Part shown: positions 1 to 5,159 of the stretch, one piece after another
How positions within the stretch are numbered: the stretch's first letter is position 1
Layout of the letters: each line of letters opens with the position of its first letter
Assembly (NCBI GenBank): GCA_028871195.1
Contig: JAGWNT010000148.1
Coordinates: 1 to 5,159 of the forward strand
Source: REEB85 sp018971455
GTDB lineage: Bacteria > Pseudomonadota > Alphaproteobacteria > Acetobacterales > Acetobacteraceae
Reading direction: 5' to 3'
Length of the DNA stretch: 5,159 nucleotides
The notes under the pieces: generated by a model
The model's database searches: none
Seen by the model: the letters and a program-made list of their open reading frames with translations, nothing else
What the model was told of the DNA's origin: nothing
Program-made: the position numbers and the translations under genes

Positions 1-61
1 CGGCGATCTCGGCGATCGCGCCGTGCAGGGTCAGGCTGAGCGCGGCGGACCCGTCCGGCAT
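1..61 (-). CDS. N-terminus of a gene cut by the left edge; possibly a DUF482/GNAT-like N-acyltransferase
   Basis: An ATG at 61-59 opens a frame that stays open for 20 codons to the window edge and reads MPDGSAALSLTLHGAIAEIA. It starts four bases after the stop codon of the RidA-like gene, a spacing typical of co-transcribed genes. A purine-rich stretch inside the end of the RidA-like gene, about 20 bases upstream, is too far away to be a convincing Shine-Dalgarno site. The pattern of a short beta strand followed by an 'I-A-E-I-A' helix start resembles the beginning of DUF482 (COG3146) acyltransferases, which I recall near ridA genes in alphaproteobacteria. Twenty residues are too few to prove this. 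That a coding start is present is fairly likely; the family is a guess. Confidence 0.45.
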   Translation of the reverse strand, partial: MPDGSAALSLTLHGAIAEIA

Positions 62-65
62 CGGT

Positions 66-533
66 TCAGACGATCTCGAACCACCCCTCGACCTCGACCG
101 CCGCGTCGAGCGGCAGCGACGGCACGCCGATGGTGCTGCGGGCGTGCCGGCCGGCTTCGCCGAACACCGCGACCGCGAGGTCCGACGCGCCGTTCATCAC
201 CTCCGCATGGCGGGTGAATTCCGGCGCGCAGGCGATGAAGCCGCCGAGGCGCACCACCCGGCGCACCCGGTCGAGATCGCCGTCGCAGGCCGCCTTCACC
301 TGCGCGAGCAGATTGATGAAGCAGCGCTGCGCCGCCTGCTGGCCCTGTTCGATCGGCACCGTGGCGCCGAGCTTGCCGGTGACCGAAACCTTGCCGTCGA
401 GCATCGGCAGCTGTCCGGAAACCGCCACCAGGTCGCCGGTGGTCACGTAGGGCACGTAGGTCGCGATCGGCATCGCCGGCTGCGGCAGCACGATGCCGAG
501 TTCCGCCAGCTTCGCTTCAACAAGGGTGGCCAT
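66..533 (-). CDS. RidA/YjgF/YER057c/UK114 family protein (probable enamine/imine deaminase)
   Basis: This 155-residue protein belongs to the RidA superfamily, small trimeric cytosolic proteins. The best-studied members hydrolyse reactive 2-aminoacrylate-type enamines and imines released by PLP enzymes. Visible marks are the central 'VAVSGQLP' strand (residues 37-43), the 'QAAQRCFINLLAQVKAA' helix (66-82), and the C-terminal block from about 130 to 150 with ARSTIGVPSLPL followed by an acidic strand. Arg132 corresponds to the substrate-carboxylate arginine of E. coli RidA (Arg105), and Glu149 to its Glu120. The chain is longer than the roughly 128-residue RidA archetype, with about 20 extra N-terminal residues. 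That fits the 'YjgF-like 2' subgroup, whose activity is less well characterised. The ATG at 533 is supported by GGGAG six bases upstream (544-540). It follows the decarboxylase genes after a 166-base gap. I am sure of the family, not of the substrate. Confidence 0.9.
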   Translation of the reverse strand: MATLVEAKLAELGIVLPQPAMPIATYVPYVTTGDLVAVSGQLPMLDGKVSVTGKLGATVPIEQGQQAAQRCFINLLAQVKAACDGDLDRVRRVVRLGGFIACAPEFTRHAEVMNGASDLAVAVFGEAGRHARSTIGVPSLPLDAAVEVEGWFEIV

Positions 534-699
534 CCACGTCTCCCGTCATTCGTTCCCGCGTGATCCGTCCCGATGCCGGCCGCCCCGCCGGCGGGCCAAC
601 CGGCCGCGATAGAGATGGATCGGCGGCGTCGTGTAAAGCGTCATCGGCCGCGACAGGACAAGCCCCCGCCATCGCCTCCCCCTGCCACGGTGCCGCGGG
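534..699 (-). other. Intergenic gap between the beta-like decarboxylase gene and the RidA-like gene
   Basis: This 166-base gap is the longest non-coding stretch in the window. It holds the GGGAG ribosome-binding site of the RidA-like gene (544-540), a perfect 12-base palindrome CCCGCCGGCGGG (584-595), and flanking copies of CCGGCCGC (576-583 and 601-608) whose CGGCCG cores could pair around it. None of these is followed by a T-run in the direction of transcription, so I do not call a rho-independent terminator. A 32-codon minus-strand frame (644-546, beginning MTLYTTPPIH) is open here but has no recognisable ribosome-binding site and an arginine- and glycine-rich tail typical of GC-rich non-coding DNA. 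Confidence 0.5.
608..637 (-). promoter_or_regulatory. Weak candidate sigma-70-type promoter ahead of the RidA-like gene
   Basis: On the minus strand TTTACA (637-632, five of six matches to the -35 consensus) is followed after 18 bases by TCTATC (613-608, three of six matches to the -10 consensus). It lies about 75-105 bases upstream of the RidA-like ATG, in the only gap of more than 100 bases in the window. The -10 element is poor, so this is a candidate only. The gap also makes it possible that the RidA-like gene is transcribed separately from the genes upstream. Confidence 0.2.
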
Positions 700-1314
700 T
701 CAGCCGGCGGCGGCGAGCGCCGCGCGGAACCGGTCGCGCACCACGTGCGGCGACAGGGTGCGCTTGATCTTCGCGGCCGGCCCCTCGGTGACGCGCAGCA
801 GGATGAAGCAGAGGCCGGGTTCGGCCAGCAGGCGGCGGCCTTCCGCCATCTCCGCCATGGTGTCGATGCGGTGCACCGCCGGGATGCCGGCGCCGCGCGC
901 GATCGCATCGAGCGCCACGCCCAGCCCGGTATGGCTGTCCTGGTTGCCGGTCTCGCCGTAATGCCCGTTGTCCACGCAGACGATCGAGAGATTGGGCGGG
1001 TTCTGCACCGCGATGGCCGCCAGCGCGCCGAGAGTCATCAACAACGCGCCATCGCCGGTGACCACGAGCACCCGCCGGTCCGGCCGCGCCAGCGCCAGGC
1101 CGAGCCCCATCATCGGCGCCGCGCCCATCGCGCCGCCGAGCCCGAACACGAACGGCGCGTCGGCGGTCATCGCGGTCAGTTCCTGCGCGGTGCCGGCCAG
1201 CCCGGCGACCACCAGGAAATCCTCCGGCCGCTCGATCAGCGCCGGCACCGCCTGGCGCCGGTCCAGCACCGGCGGCGGCAGGGCGGACATCTGGATGCGG
1301 TTCAGCTTCGCCAC
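700..1314 (-). CDS. ThDP-dependent 2-oxoacid decarboxylase, beta-like subunit (PP domain; sulfopyruvate/phosphonopyruvate decarboxylase-like)
   Basis: This 204-residue protein is the pyrophosphate-binding (PP) half of a thiamine-diphosphate enzyme. The cofactor and Mg2+ motif is clear: GDG at residues 87-89 ('VVTGDGALLM') and the partner Asn at 116 in 'VDNGHYGETG'. The preceding 'FVFGLGGAMGAAPMMGLGLALARPDRRV' region (about 55-82) is the usual glycine- and alanine-rich approach to that motif. In phosphonopyruvate decarboxylase this domain is the C-terminal half of one chain; in archaeal sulfopyruvate decarboxylase it is the separate ComE subunit of similar size. Here it stands alone 14 bases after the alpha-like gene, so the two should assemble. 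I chose the GTG at 1314 because a G-rich ribosome-binding tract sits just upstream; an in-frame ATG at 1290 is the alternative (eight residues shorter). Domain identity is firm. The substrate is unknown, since no coenzyme M or phosphonate genes are visible. Confidence 0.85.
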   Translation of the reverse strand: MAKLNRIQMSALPPPVLDRRQAVPALIERPEDFLVVAGLAGTAQELTAMTADAPFVFGLGGAMGAAPMMGLGLALARPDRRVLVVTGDGALLMTLGALAAIAVQNPPNLSIVCVDNGHYGETGNQDSHTGLGVALDAIARGAGIPAVHRIDTMAEMAEGRRLLAEPGLCFILLRVTEGPAAKIKRTLSPHVVRDRFRAALAAAG

Positions 1315-1317
1315 GAT

Positions 1318-1325
1318 CCCCCCCC
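1318..1325 (-). promoter_or_regulatory. Eight-G tract acting as probable ribosome-binding site of the beta-like gene
   Basis: On the minus strand eight consecutive Gs followed by A lie three bases from the GTG at 1314, within the 14-base gap after the alpha-like stop codon. The G-run can pair with the C-rich anti-Shine-Dalgarno end of 16S rRNA, and it is the only purine-rich tract suitably near the GTG. It would lie about 27 bases from the alternative ATG at 1290, too far for that start, which favours the GTG. The alpha-like stop codon lies before the tract, so slippage on it would not fuse the two proteins. Confidence 0.45.
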
Positions 1326-1328
1326 GGG

Positions 1329-1862
1329 TCAGAACGGCTTGGCGCCGATCAGCTTCTGCGTGAGCAGCACGGCCACCGCCTGGCCGGACTGGAAGGCCAT
1401 GGTCAGCGCCGCGGCGACGGCCGGGACCACGTCGGCGGGTTCGGTGACGCGCAGGCAGATCACGCCCATCGCTTCCAGCACCGGCTGCACCGCCTGGCCC
1501 ATCGGGTATTGCCACGGGTTGCCTTCGCCGTAGTCGCCCCGCATGGAAACCAGCGCCAGGAACGGAAAGCGCGCGCCGGCGGTGAGCGAGAGCATGTTGA
1601 TGCAGTTGCCGACGCCGGAGGACTGCATCAGCAGCACGCCGCGCGCGCCGCCGAGATCGGCGCCGGCGAGCAGGGCGACGCCTTCCTCCTCGGTGGTGAG
1701 CGGGACCGAATGCGCGTCCGGATCGGCGAGCGACCGGTCGATCAGCACCTTGTGCCCGGCATCGGGCACATAGGCGAACTGGGTCACGCCGGCGCGCCGC
1801 AGCAGGTCGTAGACCTCGTGCGGCCAGAGCGAGGTGCCGGTGTCGCGGTCGAATTCGGCCAT
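1329..1862 (-). CDS. ThDP-dependent 2-oxoacid decarboxylase, alpha-like subunit (PYR domain; ComD-like)
   Basis: This 177-residue protein is the pyrimidine-binding (PYR) half of a thiamine-diphosphate decarboxylase, related to ComD of sulfopyruvate decarboxylase and to the N-terminal half of phosphonopyruvate decarboxylase. Residues 58-70 read EEEGVALLAGADL; Glu60, in the family's E-x-x-A pattern, is the likely glutamate that activates the ThDP aminopyrimidine. The segment 'VLLMQSSGVGNCINML' (76-91) is highly characteristic of this decarboxylase subgroup. 'GDYGEGNPWQYPMGQ' (109-123) and the C-terminal 'AVAVLLTQKLI' strand complete the fold. It needs a PP-domain partner, supplied by the next gene. 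The ATG at 1862 has an excellent ribosome-binding site seven bases upstream, and it lies 32 bases after the argB stop, so co-transcription with argB is likely. The substrate is unassigned; a role in coenzyme M synthesis is improbable in this lineage. Confidence 0.85.
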   Translation of the reverse strand: MAEFDRDTGTSLWPHEVYDLLRRAGVTQFAYVPDAGHKVLIDRSLADPDAHSVPLTTEEEGVALLAGADLGGARGVLLMQSSGVGNCINMLSLTAGARFPFLALVSMRGDYGEGNPWQYPMGQAVQPVLEAMGVICLRVTEPADVVPAVAAALTMAFQSGQAVAVLLTQKLIGAKPF

Positions 1863-1869
1863 GCGGCCG

Positions 1870-1876
1870 CCTCCCT
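1870..1876 (-). promoter_or_regulatory. Strong ribosome-binding site of the alpha-like decarboxylase gene
   Basis: AGGGAGG on the minus strand lies seven bases before the ATG at 1862, in the 32-base gap after argB. It fixes this start, although the reading frame itself stays open far upstream through argB in another phase. It also suggests that the gene is translated independently rather than by coupling to argB. Confidence 0.7.
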
Positions 1877-1894
1877 GGCGTGCGGGGGTGGGCT

Positions 1895-2812
1895 TCAGGG
1901 CCGGATGATGGTCCCCGAGCCGCCCTCGGTAAACAACTCCAGCAGGCAGGCATGCGGCACCCGCCCGTCCAGGATGACCGCCCCCTTGGTGCCGGCGCGC
2001 ACCGCGGCGACGCAGGTCTCCACCTTGGGGATCATGCCGCCCGAGATCATGCCCGAGGCGATGCCCTGTTCCACCTGCGCGACGGTGAGATCCGGGATCA
2101 GCCGCTTCGCCGCGTCCAGCACGCCGGGAACGTCGGTCAGCATCAGCAGGCGGGTCGCGTTCAGCGCCCCGGCGATGGCGCCGGCCACGGTGTCGGCGTT
2201 GATGTTGTAGGTCTGCCCGTCCGCGCCGGCGCCCACCGGGGCGATCACCGGAATCAGCCCGGCGCCGGTCAGCGCATGGATCAGCCGCACGTCGACGCGC
2301 TCCGGCTCGCCGACGAAGCCGAGATCGAGCACGCGTTCGATGTTGCTGCCCGGGTCGGTGACGGTGCGCCGCAGCTTGCGGGCGCGGATCATGTCGCCAT
2401 CCTTGCCGCAGATGCCCACGGCCAGCGCCCCGGCGCGATTGATGAGCCCGGCGACATGCTTGTTGACGGTGCCGGCGAGCACCATCTCGACGACCTCGAC
2501 CATCGCCGCATCGGTCACCCGCAGCCCGTCGATGAAGGTCGATTTGATCGCCAGGCGCGCCAGCATCGCATTGATCTGCGGTCCGCCGCCATGCACGACG
2601 ACCGGGTTGACGCCGATCTGCTTGAGCAGCGCGATGTCGCGCCCGAAGCCGAGCGCCAGCTCCTCCTCGCCCATCGCATGGCCGCCATATTTCACCACGA
2701 TGGTCGCCCCCGCATAACGACGCAGGAAGGGCAGGGCGTGGGCGACGATGCGCGCCTGCTCCAGCGCTGACTGGGTGATGGGCGCGGAACCCGGCTCGGG
2801 CGACTGGGACAT
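1895..2812 (-). CDS. argB: N-acetylglutamate kinase (arginine-sensitive type)
   Basis: ArgB phosphorylates N-acetyl-L-glutamate with ATP, the second step of arginine biosynthesis, in the cytosol. The 305-residue sequence shows the amino-acid-kinase landmarks: 'VVKYGGHAM' (39-47, Lys41 matching E. coli Lys8), 'VVHGGGPQIN' (72-81), 'GLRVTD' (96-101), 'NINAD' (203-207, matching E. coli Asn158 and Asp162), 'LTDVPGV' (225-231) and 'GGMIPKV' (258-264, Lys263 matching E. coli Lys217). An N-terminal extension with a predicted helix before the first strand (about 13-33) and the C-terminal block 'HACLLELFT..GGSGT' (287-301) are the marks of hexameric, arginine-inhibited NAGKs, so feedback inhibition by arginine is expected. 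The ATG at 2812 has GGAGGA eight bases upstream. It lies 78 bases after engB, in the order engB-argB common in alphaproteobacteria. The sequence looks intact. Confidence 0.97.
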   Translation of the reverse strand: MSQSPEPGSAPITQSALEQARIVAHALPFLRRYAGATIVVKYGGHAMGEEELALGFGRDIALLKQIGVNPVVVHGGGPQINAMLARLAIKSTFIDGLRVTDAAMVEVVEMVLAGTVNKHVAGLINRAGALAVGICGKDGDMIRARKLRRTVTDPGSNIERVLDLGFVGEPERVDVRLIHALTGAGLIPVIAPVGAGADGQTYNINADTVAGAIAGALNATRLLMLTDVPGVLDAAKRLIPDLTVAQVEQGIASGMISGGMIPKVETCVAAVRAGTKGAVILDGRVPHACLLELFTEGGSGTIIRP

Positions 2813-2820
2813 GCGTGCGT

Positions 2821-2826
2821 TCCTCC
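2821..2826 (-). promoter_or_regulatory. Ribosome-binding site of argB
   Basis: GGAGGA on the minus strand lies eight bases before the ATG at 2812. It is a near-perfect Shine-Dalgarno match and settles the argB start at that ATG. Confidence 0.75.
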
Positions 2827-2859
2827 GGCGCGCCCGGGTACCGGCCCGGATGCGTGACA

Positions 2860-2888
2860 GGCCGCGTTGTGCGGGGCTTGCCGCGGCC
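2860..2888 (-). repeat. Inverted repeat (stem-loop) in the engB-argB gap
   Basis: GGCCGCG (2860-2866) and CGCGGCC (2882-2888) form a perfect 7-base stem with a 15-base loop, starting two bases after the engB stop codon in the direction of transcription. No T-run follows it, so it is not a convincing rho-independent terminator. It could be an mRNA-processing or stability hairpin, or a chance product of the GC-rich composition. Confidence 0.3.
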
Positions 2889-2890
2889 GG

Positions 2891-3631
2891 TCAAGCGACC
2901 GGCGCGGCAACCTCGGCCAGGGCCGCGCGCAATTCGGCGATGCCGAGGCCGGTCTCGCTGCTGGTGGTGATCAGCCCCATATGCGCCGCCGGCCGCTTGC
3001 GGGCGATGGCGGCGATCTCGTCCTGCTTCCTGGCCAGCGCCGCCGGCTTGACGCTGTCGGCCTTGGTCAGCACCAGATGGTAGGTCACGGCGGCGCGGTC
3101 GAGCAGATCGAGCACGGCGATATCGGCCGGCTTCACCTCGATTCGCGCATCGAGCAGCAGGACGATCCGGCGCAGCGTCGGCCGGCCGCGCAGGAACTCG
3201 AACATCAGCCCCTGCCAATCCTCCTTCACCGACCTGGCGGCCTCGGCGTAGCCGTAGCCGGGCATGTCCACCAGCACCAGCCGGCCGCCGAGATCGAAGA
3301 AATTGAGCTGCTTTGTCCGCCCCGGCCGGCTCGACGCGCGGGCCAGCGCGCGCTGGCCGGTCAGCGCGTTGATCAGCGAGGATTTGCCGACATTCGAGCG
3401 CCCGGCAAAGGCCACTTCCGGCTTGCCCGGCGGCGGCAGCTGGTCGAGCGACTGGGCCGCGTAGAAAAAGCGGCACTCGGCGGCGAACAGCAGGCGGCCG
3501 GCCTCGATCGCGTCGGCCTTCGCGCGCGCCGCCTCCGCGGCGGCCTCCTCGTCGGTGGCGATGGCGCGCTCGCCGGTCAGGCGCGGGCCATGCCGGGCTT
3601 GGCCAGCCGGGTCTGGCGCATGATCAGCCAT
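2891..3631 (-). CDS. engB: Ribosome biogenesis GTP-binding protein EngB/YihA/YsxC
   Basis: EngB is a small TrmE-Era-class GTPase needed for late assembly of the 50S subunit. Numbered from the ATG at 3631 (246 residues), the G motifs are G1 'GRSNVGKS' (77-84), G2 Thr106 in 'GRTKQ', G3 'DMPGYG' (122-127), G4 'TKAD' (189-192) and G5 'TSS' (223-225). The family signature 'LNFF' follows G2 and the 'EDWQGLMFEFLRGR' helix follows G3. The start is a problem. Between the yidC stop (3577) and the G1 motif there is no in-frame ATG or TTG, and the only GTG is a few residues before G1, too late. The ATG at 3631 overlaps yidC by 55 bases and has no clear Shine-Dalgarno site. A CTG at 3580, overlapping the yidC stop as CTGA, would give 229 residues, closer to the family's usual length. 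The gene is certain; its 5' end is not. Confidence 0.93.
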   Translation of the reverse strand: MADHAPDPAGQARHGPRLTGERAIATDEEAAAEAARAKADAIEAGRLLFAAECRFFYAAQSLDQLPPPGKPEVAFAGRSNVGKSSLINALTGQRALARASSRPGRTKQLNFFDLGGRLVLVDMPGYGYAEAARSVKEDWQGLMFEFLRGRPTLRRIVLLLDARIEVKPADIAVLDLLDRAAVTYHLVLTKADSVKPAALARKQDEIAAIARKRPAAHMGLITTSSETGLGIAELRAALAEVAAPVA

Positions 3632-5159
3632 TGCTGCGCAATGGTCAGCGTGTTGTTCCAGCTCCAGTAGATCACCAGCCCGGCCGGGAAGCGCGCCAGC
3701 ATGAAGGTGAAGATCACCGGCATGAACTGGAACATCCTGGCCTGCACCGGGTCGGGCGGCGGCGGGTTGAGCTTCTGCTGGAAGAACATCGTCAGGCCCA
3801 TGATCAAGGGCCAGGCGCCGAGGTGCAGGAAGGGCGAGATCACCGTCGGATCGAAGGGCAGCAGCCCGAACGCGTTGAAGATGTTGGTCGGGTCGATCGC
3901 CGACAGATCGTGGATCCAGCCGAAGAACGGCGCCTGGCGCATTTCGATGGTGGTGTAGATCACCTTGTAGAGCGAGAAGAACACCGGGATCTGGATCACC
4001 ATCGGCAGGCAGCCGCTCGCCGGGTTCACCTTCTCGGCCTTGTACAGCGCCATCATCGCCTGCTGCTGCTTGGCGGTGTCGTCCTTGTACTGCTCCCGGA
4101 GGGCGGTGATTTTCGGGCCGAGCAGCTTCATCTTGCTCATCGAGCGATAGGATTTGTTCGCCAGCGGGAAGAACAGCAGCTTCACGAACACGGTGAACAC
4201 CATGATGGCGACACCGAAATTGCCGATCAGCTTGTTCAGCCAGTCGATGGCATAGAAGAACGGCTTGGTGATGAAGAAGAACCACCCCCAGTCCACCGCG
4301 TAGCTGAACCGGGTGATGCCGAGACTCGTCTCGTAGTGATCGAGCAGGTGGACTTCCTTGGCTCCGGCGAAGACGCGGCTGTCCAGCCCCGCCTGCGCCC
4401 CCGGCGCGATGGTCTCGGGCTCCTGGGTGACGGCATAGACCTGGTAGCTGTCGCCGCCGACATTGGCGTAGCGGAAGGCGGTGGTGGTGGCCACCTTCTG
4501 GTCCGGCACCAGGGCGGCGAGCCAGTATTTGTCGGTGATGCCGGCCCAGCCGCCGGCACCGGTATGGGTGTAGGCGACACCGCCATTCTTCGCCGCGTCG
4601 CTCTTGGCGGTGGCGTATTTGACCTCCTGCAACCGGTCGCCCAGCACGCCCACCATGCCCTCGTGCAGGATGTAGGTACCCAGCACCTCGGGCGTGTAGT
4701 CACGGCTGATGCGCGACCACGGATACACGGCCACGGGCGCCGCGCCGTGATTCTCCACGCGCTGCTGCACCGAGAACATGTAGTTCTCGTCAACCGAGAG
4801 AATGATGTGGAAGATCTGCCCCTGGCCGTTGTCCCAGCTCAGCGTCACCGGGGTGGTGGCGGTGAGCGCCGGCGCCGAGGCGCTCCATAGCGTCGTGCTG
4901 TCGGGCAGCTTCACCGTGCTGCCGGCCGGAGCGCTCCAGCCGAACTGCACGAAATAGGGCTGCGCACCGCCGAGCGGTTCGAGCAGCCGCACCAGCGGCG
5001 ATTTCGGGTCGATCGTCTCGCGATAATTGCGCAGCACCACCTCGTCGAGCCGGGCGCCGAGCAGGCTGATGCTGCCCTCGACGCGCGGCCCGTTGATCGC
5101 CACGCGCGGCGCCGCGCGCAGCGCCGCCGCGGCGGCCGGCGTCAGCGCGCCCGGCACCG
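3577..5159 (-). CDS. yidC: Membrane protein insertase YidC (Oxa1 family), N-terminus missing
   Basis: YidC inserts and folds inner-membrane proteins, alone or with SecYEG. The 5' end lies beyond the right edge; 526 codons are visible, and by comparison with E. coli YidC (548 residues) about 40-70 residues, including the first membrane segment, are missing. Fragment residues 1-280 form the periplasmic P1 beta-sandwich domain ('YPWSRISRDY', 'GGWAGITDKYWLAALVPDQ'). Membrane segments follow at about 313-333, 383-403, 445-460, 476-498 and 500-515. The cytoplasmic C1 loop between the first two carries 'MMALYKAEKVNP' (368-379). 'GCLPMVIQIPVF', 'MRQAPFFGWIHDLSA' and 'MPVIFTFMLARFPAGLVIYW' are family signatures. 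Lys326 in 'VKLLFFPL' takes the place of the groove arginine (Arg366 in E. coli), a lysine I recall as common in alphaproteobacteria. The C-terminus is short and basic. The stop overlaps the probable start region of engB, so the two are co-transcribed. Confidence 0.97.
   Translation of the reverse strand, partial: VPGALTPAAAAALRAAPRVAINGPRVEGSISLLGARLDEVVLRNYRETIDPKSPLVRLLEPLGGAQPYFVQFGWSAPAGSTVKLPDSTTLWSASAPALTATTPVTLSWDNGQGQIFHIILSVDENYMFSVQQRVENHGAAPVAVYPWSRISRDYTPEVLGTYILHEGMVGVLGDRLQEVKYATAKSDAAKNGGVAYTHTGAGGWAGITDKYWLAALVPDQKVATTTAFRYANVGGDSYQVYAVTQEPETIAPGAQAGLDSRVFAGAKEVHLLDHYETSLGITRFSYAVDWGWFFFITKPFFYAIDWLNKLIGNFGVAIMVFTVFVKLLFFPLANKSYRSMSKMKLLGPKITALREQYKDDTAKQQQAMMALYKAEKVNPASGCLPMVIQIPVFFSLYKVIYTTIEMRQAPFFGWIHDLSAIDPTNIFNAFGLLPFDPTVISPFLHLGAWPLIMGLTMFFQQKLNPPPPDPVQARMFQFMPVIFTFMLARFPAGLVIYWSWNNTLTIAQQWLIMRQTRLAKPGMARA

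Noticed and set aside
576..608. Rho-independent terminator in the gap upstream of the RidA-like gene
   Set aside because: The GC-rich palindrome has no loop and no T-run on either side in the direction of transcription.
546..644. 32-codon small protein upstream of the RidA-like gene
   Set aside because: No ribosome-binding site and a composition matching random GC-rich sequence; mentioned only as part of the gap description.
1314..1331. Programmed frameshift on the eight-G tract producing an alpha-beta fusion
   Set aside because: The alpha-like TGA stop is read before the G tract, so slippage there cannot bypass it.
745..1533. 262-codon plus-strand open frame antisense to the decarboxylase genes
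   Set aside because: The opposite strand has clear ThDP motifs in two frames; this frame is low-complexity Arg/His/Ala sequence.
1315..1953. Upstream part of the frame that ends at 700, suggesting a longer or fused beta-like subunit
   Set aside because: It overlaps the alpha-like gene in a different phase and has shadow-type composition; the ThDP domain begins after the GTG at 1314.
1880..2770. 296-codon plus-strand open frame antisense to argB
   Set aside because: argB on the other strand is certain, and the antisense product is a His-, Asp- and Arg-rich sequence with no family features.
1863..3476. Upstream part of the long minus-strand frame that ends at 1329
   Set aside because: Only the part after the ATG at 1862 looks like a protein; upstream it is an arginine- and alanine-rich shadow running through argB and engB in another phase.
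3631..4890. 419-codon plus-strand open frame antisense to yidC
   Set aside because: It lies wholly opposite the well-supported yidC; its product is rich in His, Arg, Gly and Glu without any recognisable domain, as expected from the antisense of GC-rich coding DNA.

Overview
The window is a GC-rich bacterial chromosomal segment in which every supported gene lies on the minus strand, so transcription runs from high to low coordinates. The gene order yidC - engB - argB is a conserved alphaproteobacterial arrangement, usually found just downstream of rpmH/rnpA. With the composition and the protein sequences it points to an alphaproteobacterium, plausibly Rhodospirillales/Acetobacteraceae. The family-level placement is inference; no search was run.

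Layout in transcription order: yidC (membrane insertase, 5' end cut by the right edge, 5159-3577); engB/yihA (ribosome-assembly GTPase, ending at 2891, start ambiguous); argB (N-acetylglutamate kinase, 2812-1895); two short adjacent genes that encode the two halves of a thiamine-diphosphate 2-oxoacid decarboxylase resembling sulfopyruvate/phosphonopyruvate decarboxylase (alpha-like 1862-1329, beta-like 1314-700); a 166-base gap; a RidA/YjgF-family protein (533-66); and the first 20 codons of another gene running off the left edge (61-1), possibly a DUF482-type N-acyltransferase.

The right part is housekeeping: YidC inserts inner-membrane proteins, EngB helps assemble the 50S subunit, and ArgB carries out the second step of arginine synthesis and has the sequence marks of the arginine-inhibited form. 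The left part is less ordinary. A split ThDP decarboxylase of unassigned substrate follows argB with short spacing and strong ribosome-binding sites, and a RidA-like enamine/imine deaminase follows it. No phosphonate, coenzyme M or sulfolactate genes are visible, so the substrate cannot be named from context.

Most of the window looks like ordinary chromosome. I see no mobile element, CRISPR array, tRNA, rRNA or convincing rho-independent terminator. The points most worth a second look are the unassigned decarboxylase and its RidA neighbour, and the absence of any ATG, GTG or TTG start for engB downstream of the yidC stop.
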